Assembly (NCBI RefSeq): GCF_029887875.1
Contig: NZ_JARXRM010000023.1
Span: 29,294 to 75,980 of the forward strand
DNA from: Luteimonas endophytica
GTDB taxonomy: Bacteria > Pseudomonadota > Gammaproteobacteria > Xanthomonadales > Xanthomonadaceae
DNA: 46,687 nt
Direction of reading: 5' to 3'
This document shows positions 1 to 7,872 of the stretch, piece after piece (within the stretch, counting starts at the first letter, position 1; every line of letters begins with the position of its first letter). The notes beneath the pieces were generated by a model, which worked only from the letters and a program-made list of their open reading frames with translations, was not told where the DNA came from and did no database searches. Position numbers and translations under genes: made by a program.

Positions 1-24
1 CTTGGCTGTCACGCATCCCCCGGC

Positions 25-300
25 CCGCTGGAGACGGTGCGGCGATCGGGCCGAAAAGCGTGGGTCGTGGGCAAGGCTCGCCGCGTCGGTTCCTGCTTTT
101 CTGGAAGCGCCGGCGAATGTCGCTCCATCGGGTGGGGGTGGCATCGCAACCAAGCGAGTATCGGGGAGCGACTTGCGGCGCCACCCCCGCCCGATGGCCC
201 CGAGGTGCCTCGGGCCGCTCGTTCGGGCAGCTGTGGGCGGTGGTCGGTCGGGACCGCCGGGAATGCGCTGGGGACGATGCGGCGATCGGGCCGGAGAGCG
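25..300. repeat. Direct repeats flanking a large inverted repeat upstream of glyA
   Basis: Two roughly 36-bp direct repeats (25-60 and 265-300, exactly 240 nt apart, differing at a few A/G positions) share the core GCGGCGATCGGGCCG. Between them, 125-142 and 180-197 form an 18-bp inverted repeat with one T:G wobble around a 37-nt loop. The loop adds a GCAA/TTGC pairing, and 120-126 (TCGCTCC) could instead pair with 165-171 (GGAGCGA). A second hairpin, CCCGAGG/CCTCGGG, follows near 199-215. No coding region is supported in 1-354. The function is unknown; a repeat element or a structured leader are both possible. Confidence 0.6.
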
Positions 301-319
301 GTGGGGCGCGGGCGGGCGC

Positions 320-325
320 TACAAT
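320..325 (+). promoter_or_regulatory. Putative glyA -10 box (TACAAT)
   Basis: TACAAT lies 29 nt before the glyA start in the context CGCTACAATGCG. The same context occurs upstream of secA (33230-33235). No convincing -35 is visible, so the call rests on the -10 match and position. Confidence 0.45.
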
Positions 326-354
326 GCGGGGCCTGAAGGACGACTGGAGCGCCG

Positions 355-1608
355 ATGTTCCCCCGTGATGCCCGCATCGAAGGCTACGACCCCGAACTGG
401 CCGCGGCGATCGCCGACGAGCGGCGGCGCCAGGAGGACCACGTCGAACTGATCGCCTCCGAGAACTATGCCAGCCCCCGGGTACTCGAGGCCCAGGGCAG
501 CGTGCTGACCAACAAGTACGCCGAGGGCTATCCCGGCAAGCGCTACTACGGCGGCTGCGAATACGTCGACGTGGCCGAGCGCCTGGCCCTGGAGCGGGTC
601 AAGGAACTGTTCGGCGCCGACTACGCCAACGTCCAGCCCCACTCCGGATCCCAGGCCAACCAGGCCGTCTACCTCGCCCTGCTGCAGCCGGGCGACACCA
701 TCCTCGGCATGAGCCTGGCCCACGGCGGCCACCTCACCCATGGCGCCAAGGTGAACGCCTCCGGCAAGCTGTTCAACGCCATCCAGTACGGCGTCGACGG
801 CGAGGGCCTGATCGACTACGAGGAGGTCGAGCGGCTGGCCCTCGAACACCGGCCGAAGATGGTGGTCGCCGGGTTCTCGGCCTACTCGCGGGTGGTCGAC
901 TGGGCGCGGTTCCGCGCCATCGCCGACAAGGTCGGCGCGATCCTGTTCGTCGACATGGCGCACGTGGCCGGCCTGGTGGCGGCGGGCGCGTATCCCAGCC
1001 CGCTGCCGCACGCGCACGTGGTCACCTCCACCACCCACAAGACCCTGCGCGGGCCGCGCGGCGGAATCGTCCTGGCCAAGGGCGCGGGCGCGGAGATCGA
1101 GAAGAAGCTGCAGTCGATCGTGTTTCCGGGCATCCAGGGCGGCCCGCTGATGCACGTCATCGCCGCCAAGGCGGTGGCCTTCAAGGAAGCGCTGGAGCCG
1201 GAGTTCAAGGCCTACCAGGAACAGGTGGTCGCGAACGCGCGGGCCATGGCCAGGACCATCGTCGAGCGCGGCTACCGCATCGTTTCCGGCGGCACCGACA
1301 ACCACCTCATGCTGGTCGACATGATCGGCAAGGGCATCACCGGCAAGGATGCCGAGGCCGCCCTGGGCAGGGCGCACATCACCGTCAACAAGAACGCGGT
1401 ACCCAACGACCCGCAGAAGCCCTTCGTCACCTCGGGCCTGCGCATCGGCACCCCGGCGGTGACCACCCGCGGCTACGGCGAGCAGGACTGCATCGAGCTG
1501 GCCGGGTGGATGTGCGACGTGCTCGACGCACCCGCCGACGAGGCCGTCATCGGCGCCGTCCGCGACAAGGTCACCGCCCAGTGCCGGAAGTACCCGGTGT
1601 ATGGCTGA
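355..1608 (+). CDS. glyA: Serine hydroxymethyltransferase
   Basis: Cytosolic PLP enzyme that converts serine plus tetrahydrofolate to glycine plus 5,10-methylene-tetrahydrofolate, the main source of one-carbon units. The 417-aa length is normal for bacterial GlyA. Visible family signatures are [12 protein letters not shown] near residue 29, the folate/PLP segment PHSGSQAN (95-102), [10 protein letters not shown] (198-207) and the PLP-lysine motif [12 protein letters not shown] with Lys229. The ATG start puts the usual N-terminus in place. A TACAAT box lies 29 nt upstream. NrdR follows after 126 nt of non-coding DNA with repeat heptamers, so cotranscription with nrdR is possible but not shown; the glyA-nrdR-rib order is common in gammaproteobacteria. 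Confidence 0.97.
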   Translation: MFPRDARIEGYDPELAAAIADERRRQEDHVELIASENYASPRVLEAQGSVLTNKYAEGYPGKRYYGGCEYVDVAERLALERVKELFGADYANVQPHSGSQANQAVYLALLQPGDTILGMSLAHGGHLTHGAKVNASGKLFNAIQYGVDGEGLIDYEEVERLALEHRPKMVVAGFSAYSRVVDWARFRAIADKVGAILFVDMAHVAGLVAAGAYPSPLPHAHVVTSTTHKTLRGPRGGIVLAKGAGAEIEKKLQSIVFPGIQGGPLMHVIAAKAVAFKEALEPEFKAYQEQVVANARAMARTIVERGYRIVSGGTDNHLMLVDMIGKGITGKDAEAALGRAHITVNKNAVPNDPQKPFVTSGLRIGTPAVTTRGYGEQDCIELAGWMCDVLDAPADEAVIGAVRDKVTAQCRKYPVYG

Positions 1609-1616
1609 GAGGCCTT

Positions 1617-1643
1617 GATTGGTAATGCGGAATTGGCGGTTCG
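1617..1643 (+). repeat. GATTGGT-type 7-nt periodic repeat (left arm)
   Basis: Degenerate 7-mers (GATTGGT, AATGCGG, AATTGGC, GGTTCG) start 8 nt after the glyA stop. They are the reverse-complement counterpart of the AATCACC-type 7-mers before nrdR (1699-1728), so the intergenic region has inverted 7-mer arms. Confidence 0.5.
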
Positions 1644-1698
1644 TAGAAGCGGCTCGCCGTAGTTCCTCGCCAATCGAACCACCGGTCTTCCGTTTCCC

Positions 1699-1728
1699 AA
1701 TCACCTAATCGCGAATCACCAATCACGG
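1699..1728 (+). repeat. AATCACG-type 7-nt periodic repeat before nrdR (right arm)
   Basis: Four units (AATCACC, TAATCGCG, AATCACC, AATCACGG) end 6 nt before the nrdR ATG, where a Shine-Dalgarno sequence would normally lie; no purine-rich SD is visible. Similar leaders precede ribB (5610-5644), ftsA (27195-27225) and ftsZ (28670-28700). Confidence 0.6.
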
Positions 1729-1734
1729 CTCTCG

Positions 1735-2271
1735 ATGCACTGCCCCTTCTGCCAGCACGTCGACACCCGCGTCATCGACTCGCGCGTTTCCGAGGATGGC
1801 GCGACGATCCGTCGCCGGCGCGAGTGCGAGGCCTGCGGCGAGCGCTTCAGCACGCTGGAGACGATCGAGCTGAAGCTGCCGGTGATCATCAAGGGCGACG
1901 GGCGCCGCGAGTCGTTCGACGCGCGCAAGCTGCGCCTGGGCTTCGACCGCGCCCTGCACAAGCGGCCGGTATCCGAGGAGCAGATCGAGGCGGCGGTGCG
2001 CGCCGTGGTGCACCAGCTGCGCATGACCACCGAGCGCGAGATCTCCTCGCGCCGGGTCGGAGAGTTCGTGATCGCCGAGCTGCGCAAGCTCGACCACGTC
2101 GGCTTCGTGCGCTTCGCCTCGGTGTACCGCTCTTTCGAGGACGTGGCCGATTTTCGCGAGGAGCTCGACCGGCTCGAGCGCGAACTGCCGGGCGAGGGCC
2201 AGCTGCCGCTGCTGGCCGGCGAGGTGGTGCCGTTCGAGAAGGGCCCGGGCAAGGGCAGGAAGCGGCGATGA
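1735..2271 (+). CDS. nrdR: Transcriptional repressor NrdR
   Basis: Zinc-ribbon/ATP-cone repressor of ribonucleotide reductase operons; it senses ATP/dATP and binds NrdR boxes. The N-terminal zinc ribbon has its four cysteines in CPFC (3-6) and CEAC (31-34). The ATP-cone starts near residue 46 ([14 protein letters not shown]) and continues through the conserved [13 protein letters not shown] and FASVYRSF segments. At 178 aa it is slightly longer than usual because of a basic tail ending GKGRKRR. It overlaps ribD by 4 nt (ATGA), so the two are translationally coupled. nrdR-ribD is a widely conserved gene pair. Confidence 0.96.
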   Translation: MHCPFCQHVDTRVIDSRVSEDGATIRRRRECEACGERFSTLETIELKLPVIIKGDGRRESFDARKLRLGFDRALHKRPVSEEQIEAAVRAVVHQLRMTTEREISSRRVGEFVIAELRKLDHVGFVRFASVYRSFEDVADFREELDRLERELPGEGQLPLLAGEVVPFEKGPGKGRKRR

Positions 2272-3398
2272 CGACGACACCGGAGTACACCGCCACCGAC
2301 CACGCGATGATGGCGCGGGCCCTGCGCCTGGCCTGGCGGGGCGCCTATACCACCCGGCCCAACCCCATGGTCGGCTGCGTGCTGGTCCACGGCGAGGAAG
2401 TGGTGGGGGAGGGCTGGCACCAGCGCAAGGGCGGTCCGCATGCCGAGGTCGTGGCGCTGGAGGCGGCCGGCGCGCGCGCGCGCGGCGCCACCGCCTACGT
2501 GACCCTGGAACCCTGCGCGCACACCGGCGCGACCGGGCCCTGCGCGGATGCGCTGGTGGCCGCCGGGGTGGGGCGGGTGATCGCGGCGATGCGCGATCCG
2601 TTCCCGCAGGTGGACGGCAAGGGATTCGAGCGGCTGCGCGCCGCCGGGATCGAGACCGGCTCCGGGCTGCTCGAGGCGCAGGCGCGCGAACTCAATGCCG
2701 GCTGGCTTTCGCGGGTGGAGCGGGGTCGTCCCTGGGTGCGGGTGAAGCTGGCGATGAGCCTGGACGGGCGCACCGCGCTGGCCAACGGCGATTCGAAGTG
2801 GATCACCGGCGAGCCGGCGCGCCTGGACGGGCACCGCTGGCGCGCCCGCGCCGGGGCGATCCTGGCCGGTGCCGGCACCATCCTTGCCGACGACCCGCAG
2901 CTCACCGTGCGCCTGCCCGGGGACGTCGAGGTGGTGCCGCCGCTGCGGGTGGTGCTGGATCCGGGGCTGGCCACGGTGGCCCGCGGCCGGGTCCGCGAGG
3001 GCGAGGCGCCGACCCTGTACCTGCACGCGCCGGACGTGAAGCCCCCGCGCGGCATCGACGCGCAGCGCGCCGCGGTGCCGGCGAGCGGCAGCAGTCTCGA
3101 CCTGGGCGCGGTACTGCGGCTGCTGGCCGAGCGCGAGATCAACGAAGTCCACGTGGAGACCGGCGCCACCCTGGCCGGGGCGTTCCTGAGCGCCGGGCTG
3201 GTCGACGAACTGCTGCTGTACGTCGCCCCGGTCCTGCTGGGGGATCGTGCGCGGCCGCTGTTCGCCGGCCTGGAGATCGAGGCGATGACGCAGCGTCTGC
3301 AGCTGGAACTTTTCGAAACCCGCGCCGTGGGCGGCGACCTGCGCCTGCGTTTGCGGCCGCAAGCCCGGGCCCAGCGCCAGGCCCGGCCGCAGGGCTAG
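2268..3398 (+). CDS. ribD: Bifunctional riboflavin deaminase/reductase RibD
   Basis: Catalyses the deamination of the pyrimidine intermediate and the following side-chain reduction in riboflavin synthesis. The N-terminal cytidine-deaminase-type domain (about 10-150) shows the zinc site GGPHAEV and [11 protein letters not shown]; the C-terminal reductase domain (about 155-360) starts with [14 protein letters not shown] and includes the SKWITG segment. 376 aa is normal. The start is the ATG inside the ATGA overlap with nrdR. ribE, ribB and ribH lie downstream but are separated from ribD by a methyltransferase gene and an FMN riboswitch, so ribD itself is upstream of the flavin-sensing leader. 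The tail [14 protein letters not shown] is low complexity. Confidence 0.96.
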   Translation: MTTTPEYTATDHAMMARALRLAWRGAYTTRPNPMVGCVLVHGEEVVGEGWHQRKGGPHAEVVALEAAGARARGATAYVTLEPCAHTGATGPCADALVAAGVGRVIAAMRDPFPQVDGKGFERLRAAGIETGSGLLEAQARELNAGWLSRVERGRPWVRVKLAMSLDGRTALANGDSKWITGEPARLDGHRWRARAGAILAGAGTILADDPQLTVRLPGDVEVVPPLRVVLDPGLATVARGRVREGEAPTLYLHAPDVKPPRGIDAQRAAVPASGSSLDLGAVLRLLAEREINEVHVETGATLAGAFLSAGLVDELLLYVAPVLLGDRARPLFAGLEIEAMTQRLQLELFETRAVGGDLRLRLRPQARAQRQARPQG

Positions 3399-3528
3399 CG
3401 GCGGAGCGAGGTCGGCGCCGAAGCCGCGGGCGCCACATCGACGCGTGCCCGCGGCGGAAGTTCGCCACCCGTCGCCGGACGCGGCTGCGGGGGACGATGA
3501 CGCCTCGACCCATCACCGGGAGCGCGCG

Positions 3529-4287
3529 ATGAGCAGCCAGGCTCCGTTCCACGATCACTTCTCCGCAGTGGCCGCGGACTACGCGCTGGCGCGGCCTGAC
3601 TATCCGGAGGCGCTGTTCGACTGGATCGCCGCCGCCGCGCGGGCGCGCGGGTGCGCGTGGGAGGCCGGCTGCGGCAGCGGCCAGGCCAGCCGCAGCCTGG
3701 CGGCGCGCTTCGCCCGGGTCCACGCCAGCGATCCCAGCGCCGCGCAGATCGCGCAGGCGCGCGCGCCGGACAACGTGCATTTCGCGGTCGAGGCCGCGGA
3801 ACGCTGCAGCCTGGCCGGCGCCAGCGCGGATGCGGTCTGCGTGGCGCAGGCGCTGCACTGGTTCGACCGGGGCGCGTTCTTCGCCGAGTGCGCGCGGGTG
3901 TTGCGCCCAGGCGGGGTGCTGGTGGCCTGGGGCTACCAGGACATCGAGCCCGATCCGGTGCTGCGCGCGGCGGTCGATGCGTTCCGGGGCGAGATCGCCG
4001 CCTGCTGGCCGCCCGAGCGCGCGCTGGTGGACGGCGCGTATTCGGGCTTCGATTGGCCGTTTCCCGCCATCCCGGTACCGGCGTTCGCGATGGCCGCCGA
4101 ATGGCCGCTGGCGCGGTTGCTGGCCTACTTCGCCAGCTTTTCGGCGACCAGGCGCTTTCGCGAGCAGCATGGTGAAGATCCGGTCGCCCGCCACGCCCCT
4201 GCGATCGCCGCCGCCTGGGGCGAACCGGAGCGCCGCAGGCCCCTGCGCTGGCCCCTGTTCGTCCACGCCCGCCGCAAACCCATGTAG
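3529..4287 (+). CDS. Class I SAM-dependent methyltransferase, substrate unknown
   Basis: A 252-aa protein with a Rossmann methyltransferase fold. Motif I is WEAGCGSGQASRSLA (about residue 44), the second acidic site is VHASDPSAAQI, and the post-motif segment LHWFDRGAFFAECARVLRPGGVLVAW is typical of Methyltransf_11/UbiE-like enzymes. The N-terminal HFSAVAADYALARPDYPEALFDWI resembles the family of small-molecule methyltransferases similar to yeast TMT1/CRG1. The start ATG at 3529 is preceded by GGGAGCGCGCG; an in-frame ATG at 3445 would add 28 non-conserved residues. Its stop codon TAG is formed by the GTAG that opens the next repeat unit. It interrupts the rib genes, and no functional link to riboflavin is visible. 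Confidence 0.85.
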   Translation: MSSQAPFHDHFSAVAADYALARPDYPEALFDWIAAAARARGCAWEAGCGSGQASRSLAARFARVHASDPSAAQIAQARAPDNVHFAVEAAERCSLAGASADAVCVAQALHWFDRGAFFAECARVLRPGGVLVAWGYQDIEPDPVLRAAVDAFRGEIAACWPPERALVDGAYSGFDWPFPAIPVPAFAMAAEWPLARLLAYFASFSATRRFREQHGEDPVARHAPAIAAAWGEPERRRPLRWPLFVHARRKPM

Positions 4288-4392
4288 GAGCGTGCCATGC
4301 ACGCGAAGGCCGGCGTGGGCGCCGACGCCCGGAATCGCCGCCCGCCCGGTCGGAACCGCCCGCGGCTTTCGCGGCCGTGGGCCGCTCCTGCG
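4284..4392 (+). repeat. GTAG palindromic repeat unit (REP pair), orientation B
   Basis: The left arm GTAGGAGCGTGCCATGCACG and the right arm CGGCCGTGGGCCGCTCCTGC enclose a spacer of about 45 nt. The unit starts inside the methyltransferase stop codon. The same design recurs at 10279, 33056, 36137, 38092, 45300 and 45424, always near gene 3' ends. Confidence 0.85.
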
Positions 4393-4483
4393 GACGGGGC
4401 GGCCCGCGGCCGGTTGGGGCGGTGCCGGCGGTGACGCGCGCGGATGGAACACGGTGTCGCGGCCGGCGGCAGCCGCGGCGTTG

Positions 4484-4489
4484 TAGAAT
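4484..4489 (+). promoter_or_regulatory. Putative -10 box (TAGAAT) for the riboswitch transcript
   Basis: TAGAAT lies 40 nt before the first paired base of the FMN riboswitch, in the context GTTGTAGAATGCCCG. No good -35 is visible. Confidence 0.45.
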
Positions 4490-4528
4490 GCCCGCGCCGG
4501 CTCGCCGGCGATCCACGACACAACCAGA

Positions 4529-4733
4529 CGTCTTCAGGGCGGGGTGGAAGTCCCCACCGGCGGTAGGCGTGGCGCTTCTGCGAAGCCGCTACGCGAGCCC
4601 GCGAGCGCTTGCGGCGGCTCTTCCCGGGCCGACGCGGGGTCAGCAGATCCGGTCGAATGCCGGAGCCGACGGTCCGGGAGCGATGCGCGGCGCGGCCGGG
4701 CAGCGTTCCCCACAGTCCGGATGAAAGAAGACG
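4529..4733 (+). ncRNA. FMN riboswitch (RFN element)
   Basis: All hallmark segments of the RFN aptamer are present in order: AGGGCGGGGTGGAAGTCCCC, ACCGGCGGTA, AGCCCGCGAGCG, GGTCAGCAGATCCGGT, GAATGCCGGAGCCGACGGT and ACAGTCCGGATGAAAGAAGA. The closing P1 stem is CGTCTTC (4529-4535) with GAAGACG (4727-4733). It precedes ribE by 140 nt and by known family behaviour would shut the rib genes off when FMN is abundant. The variable stem between the GCGAGCG and CAGCAG segments is present with GCGCTTGCGGCGGC. Confidence 0.97.
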
Positions 4734-4734
4734 G

Positions 4735-4808
4735 CATGCGCGGCCGGCGGCTGCGCGCATGTCCACGCGCCCGGGACGTTTTCGCTTCCACCGCGGGAAA
4801 CGCGCATG
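4735..4808 (+). promoter_or_regulatory. Candidate riboswitch expression platform with alternative pairing
   Basis: CATGCGCG (4735-4742), directly after the aptamer, is perfectly complementary to CGCGCATG at 4754-4761 and again at 4801-4808; both partner copies are followed by TCC. This allows two mutually exclusive 8-bp hairpins between the aptamer and ribE. No classical U-tract terminator is visible, so control could act by Rho or at translation. Confidence 0.4.
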
Positions 4809-4873
4809 TCCCCATCGTTCCGTTCCGATCCGATCACCGTCCTGCGCGGCCGCCCCGCACGCGGGGCGCGCTG

Positions 4874-5467
4874 ATGTTCACCGGCATCATCGAGGGGGTC
4901 GGCCGGCTGGCCGCGCGCGCGCCGCGCGGCGGCGACATGCGGCTGGCGATCGAGGTCGGCAGCCTGCCGTTCGCGGACGTGCGCGCCGGCGAGAGCATCG
5001 CGGTCAACGGCGTGTGCCTGACCGTGGTCGCCTTCGATGCGCGCGCCTTCCAGGCCGACGCTTCCACCGAGACCCTGGCGCTGACCACCCTCGGCGCGCT
5101 GGCCGAAGGCGCGCCGCTCAACCTCGAGCGGGCGATGCGCCCGGACGATCGGCTGGGCGGCCACCTGGTCAGCGGCCATGTCGACGGGGTCGGGCGGGTG
5201 CAGTCGGTGGCGCCCGATGCGCGCGCCCAGCGCTGGCGCTTCTCCGCGCCGGCCCAGGTGCTGCGCTACGTGGCGAAGAAGGGCTCGATCTGCGTCGACG
5301 GCGTCAGCCTCACCGTCAACGCGGTCGACGATGCCGGCTTCGAGGTCGCGCTGATCCCGCATACCGTCGCCAATACCGCGTTCGCATCCACCGCGGTCGG
5401 CGACGCGGTGAATCTGGAGGTCGATCTGGTGGCGCGCTACGTGGAGAGGCTGCTGCACGCGCCCTGA
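4874..5467 (+). CDS. ribE: Riboflavin synthase alpha subunit
   Basis: Converts two molecules of 6,7-dimethyl-8-ribityllumazine to riboflavin plus the pyrimidine substrate of RibH. At 197 aa it has the two tandem lumazine-binding barrels of the family: the first begins MFTGIIEGVGRL and contains ESIAVNGVCLTV, the second begins GGHLVSGHVDGVGRV and contains GSICVDGVSLTV. The ATG at 4874 gives the invariant MFTGII start. First gene behind the FMN riboswitch. It is called ribE or ribC depending on the naming scheme. Confidence 0.96.
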   Translation: MFTGIIEGVGRLAARAPRGGDMRLAIEVGSLPFADVRAGESIAVNGVCLTVVAFDARAFQADASTETLALTTLGALAEGAPLNLERAMRPDDRLGGHLVSGHVDGVGRVQSVAPDARAQRWRFSAPAQVLRYVAKKGSICVDGVSLTVNAVDDAGFEVALIPHTVANTAFASTAVGDAVNLEVDLVARYVERLLHAP

Positions 5468-5609
5468 CCCTGCCGGGCGGGCCGGGACCTGTCGCGCCGG
5501 TCGCAGCGCAGTTCGCTGCGGCCACGCCGCGACCTGCGCGGACCCGATCCGCCGGATCCGGTCCTCCCGGAGGGGAGACCCGAGACCGGACCATCTCCAC
5601 GCAGCCAGC

Positions 5610-5644
5610 CATCACCGATCGCCAGCCGCCATCACTACCAACCC
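5610..5644 (+). repeat. AATCACG-type 7-nt periodic leader before ribB
   Basis: Degenerate 7-mers CATCACC, GATCGCC, AGCCGCC, ATCACTA, CCAACCC end 9 nt before the ribB ATG. No clear Shine-Dalgarno is present. This is the most diverged of the four leaders of this kind in the window. Confidence 0.4.
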
Positions 5645-5653
5645 GAGCCGCCC

Positions 5654-6760
5654 ATGCCCTTCTCCCCGATCCCAGAACTGCTCGACGAAATCCGCGCCGG
5701 GCGCATGGTGGTCATCGTCGACGACGAGGACCGCGAGAACGAGGGCGATCTGATCATGGCCGCCGAACTGGTGCGGCCCTCGGACATCAACTTCATGGTC
5801 ACCCACGCCCGCGGCCTGGTCTGCCTGTCGCTGGCCCGGGAGCGCTGCGCGCAGCTGGGTCTGCCGCCGATGGTGCGCGACAACACCTCCGCGCACGGCA
5901 CCAACTTCACCGTCAGCATCGAGGCGGCCGAAGGGGTGTCGACCGGCATCTCGGCCTACGATCGCGCCCACACCATCCGCACCGCGGTGCGCCCGGACGC
6001 GCGGCCGGGCGACCTGTCGCAGCCGGGGCACATCTTCCCGCTGCAGGCGCAGCCGGGCGGGGTGCTCAGCCGCGCCGGGCACACCGAGGCGGCCAGCGAC
6101 CTGGCACTGCTGGCCGGGCTGGAGCCGGCCGGGGTGCTGGTGGAGATCCTCAACGCCGACGGCAGCATGGCGCGGCGCCCGCAGCTGGAGACGTTCGCCC
6201 GCGAGCACGGACTGAAGCTCGGCTCGATCGAGGACCTGATCCGTCACCGCCTCGAGACCGAACACACCATCGAGCGCATCGACGAGCGTGCGATCGACAC
6301 CGCGCATGGCGGCTTCCGCCTGCTGACCTATCGCGACCGGCTCAGCCACGGCCTGCATTTCGCCCTGGTCCGCGGCGCGCCCGATGCCGCCCGGCCGACC
6401 CTGGTGCGGGTGCAGCCGATGAACCCGCTGGCCGACGCGCTGCACTGGCGCCGCGAGGATTTCGGCCCGGCCACCGGCGACGTACTGGCGCGGATTGCGC
6501 GCGAGCCGGCCGGGGCGCTGGTGCTGCTGGAGGACGCGTCCGCGGCGGACGCGCTGCTGGCGCGGATCCGGCAGGCGCCGGACGGAGCCGGCACCGCCCC
6601 CACGCGCGCCGGGGCCCTGGCCGAGTGGCGCCGCAACGGCGCCGGCAGCCAGATCCTCGCCGACCTCGGCTGCGGCCGGCTGCGCGTGCTCGGTACCCCG
6701 CGCAAGCAGGTCGGGCTGGCCGGGTTCGGGCTGGAGGTGGTGGAGTACGTCGAGCCCTAG
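5654..6760 (+). CDS. ribB: 3,4-dihydroxy-2-butanone 4-phosphate synthase with degenerate GTP cyclohydrolase II half (RibBX type)
   Basis: The N-terminal domain (about 1-200) is a complete RibB that makes the four-carbon unit of riboflavin from ribulose 5-phosphate: MVVIVDDEDRENEGDLIMAAE, the TSAHGTNFTVSIEA loop and the GHIFPLQAQPGGVLSRAGHTEA segment are present. The C-terminal half (about 205-368) aligns in layout with GTP cyclohydrolase II but lacks the zinc cysteine cluster and the SxRCDCG-type motif, so it should not be an active RibA. Proteobacterial RibB proteins with such a tail are known as RibBX. A separate ribA is therefore expected elsewhere in the genome. It lies 186 nt after ribE in the FMN-regulated set. 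Confidence 0.93.
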   Translation: MPFSPIPELLDEIRAGRMVVIVDDEDRENEGDLIMAAELVRPSDINFMVTHARGLVCLSLARERCAQLGLPPMVRDNTSAHGTNFTVSIEAAEGVSTGISAYDRAHTIRTAVRPDARPGDLSQPGHIFPLQAQPGGVLSRAGHTEAASDLALLAGLEPAGVLVEILNADGSMARRPQLETFAREHGLKLGSIEDLIRHRLETEHTIERIDERAIDTAHGGFRLLTYRDRLSHGLHFALVRGAPDAARPTLVRVQPMNPLADALHWRREDFGPATGDVLARIAREPAGALVLLEDASAADALLARIRQAPDGAGTAPTRAGALAEWRRNGAGSQILADLGCGRLRVLGTPRKQVGLAGFGLEVVEYVEP

Positions 6761-6810
6761 GCGGCGCGCGCCGGCGCCTCCGTGGATCACGTCCGCCGCA
6801 GCCCATGCTC

Positions 6811-6816
6811 TAAACT
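6811..6816 (+). promoter_or_regulatory. Putative -10 box (TAAACT) before ribH
   Basis: TAAACT in the 84-nt gap between ribB and ribH, 28 nt before the ribH start. There is no clear -35; ribH may equally be read through from ribB. Confidence 0.25.
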
Positions 6817-6844
6817 GTCCCGCCGACCCGAGAGCCCACCCGCG

Positions 6845-7312
6845 ATGTCCCATTACGAAGGCGATCTGCGCGCCGCGGAAGGCGCGCGTTTCGCGATCGT
6901 CGCCAGCCGCTGGAATCCCCGCATCAGCGACACCCTGGTCGCCGGCGCGCGCAAGGCCTTCGCCGACAACGGCGTGGCCGAGCAGGCGGTCGACGTGATC
7001 CGGGTGCCTGGCGCCTGGGAGATCCCGGTCGCGGCGGCGCGCCTGGCCGCCGGCGGCCGCCACCGCGCCATCGTCGCCCTGGGCTGCGTGGTGCGCGGCG
7101 ACACCCGCCACTACGAGCAGGTCGCCGATGGCTGTTCGGAAGCACTGATGCGGGTGGCGCTCGATTCGGGCGTCCCCGTGGCCAACGGCGTGCTCGCGGT
7201 CGACCATGCCGAGGACGCCGAGCGCCGCGCCGGCGGCAGCCACGGCAACAAGGGCGAGGAGGCCGCGCTGGTGGCGATCGAGATGGCCGACCTGATGGGG
7301 AAGCTGGCGTGA
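6845..7312 (+). CDS. ribH: 6,7-dimethyl-8-ribityllumazine synthase
   Basis: Condenses the RibD product (after dephosphorylation) with the RibB product to lumazine. 155 aa, normal for the family. Family signatures are [16 protein letters not shown] (the substrate-binding W/N stretch), [30 protein letters not shown] and [23 protein letters not shown]. The ATG at 6845 follows ACCCGCG without a strong SD. It is followed after 46 nt by nusB, the usual ribH-nusB-thiL arrangement. Confidence 0.96.
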   Translation: MSHYEGDLRAAEGARFAIVASRWNPRISDTLVAGARKAFADNGVAEQAVDVIRVPGAWEIPVAAARLAAGGRHRAIVALGCVVRGDTRHYEQVADGCSEALMRVALDSGVPVANGVLAVDHAEDAERRAGGSHGNKGEEAALVAIEMADLMGKLA

Positions 7313-7358
7313 TCGGCCGGATGCGGAAGGCCCCGCCGGAGCGGGCCGGGGTGCCGGC

Positions 7359-7823
7359 ATGAGCCGGCCGCAGCGCGGCGGCATCGACCCGGTGCTGCGC
7401 ACGCGCGCGCGGCGCCGCGCGCTGCAGGCGGTGTACGCCTGGCAGCTGTCCGGCGGTGCCGCCGGGGACATCGTCGCGCAGTTCGCCCACGAGCAGGCCA
7501 ACGAGGTCGCCGATCTGGAGTATTTCGAGGACCTGGTGCGCGGCGTGCTGGCCCGGCGCGCCGACCTGGACGCGGCGCTGCAGCCGTTCCTGGACCGCGG
7601 CATCGACGAGGTGGACCAGATCGAGCGCGCCATGCTGCGCATCGCCGCCTACGAGCTGCAGCACCGGCTGGACGTGCCCTACCGCGTGGTCATCGACGAG
7701 GCGCTGAAGACGGTCAAGCGCTTCGGCTCCGAACACGGCCACACCTACGTCAACGGCGTGCTCGATCGCGCCTGCGGCCAATGGCGCGCGGTCGAGAAGC
7801 GGGGGGCCGGCGGGGAGGCGTGA
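7359..7823 (+). CDS. nusB: Transcription antitermination factor NusB
   Basis: RNA-binding helical protein that works with NusE (S10) on boxA of rRNA operons. 154 aa. The conserved opening RTRARRRALQAVYAWQLSG, the middle segment DEVDQIERAMLRIAAYEL and the end VVIDEALKTVKRFGSEHGHTYVNGVLDR are all present. The start ATG at 7359 follows a GGCCGGGGTGCCGGC stretch. It lies between ribH and thiL in the same direction. Confidence 0.96.
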   Translation: MSRPQRGGIDPVLRTRARRRALQAVYAWQLSGGAAGDIVAQFAHEQANEVADLEYFEDLVRGVLARRADLDAALQPFLDRGIDEVDQIERAMLRIAAYELQHRLDVPYRVVIDEALKTVKRFGSEHGHTYVNGVLDRACGQWRAVEKRGAGGEA

Positions 7824-7872
7824 CCGGCGCGGCGCCAGCCCCGCCACGCCCGTCCCTCCGTCGCGCCGCGGC

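Noticed and set aside
260..354. Glycine riboswitch upstream of glyA (GGAGAGCGG segment)
   Set aside because: Only the opening GGAGAG-like word is present; the conserved core segments and the tandem aptamer layout are missing.
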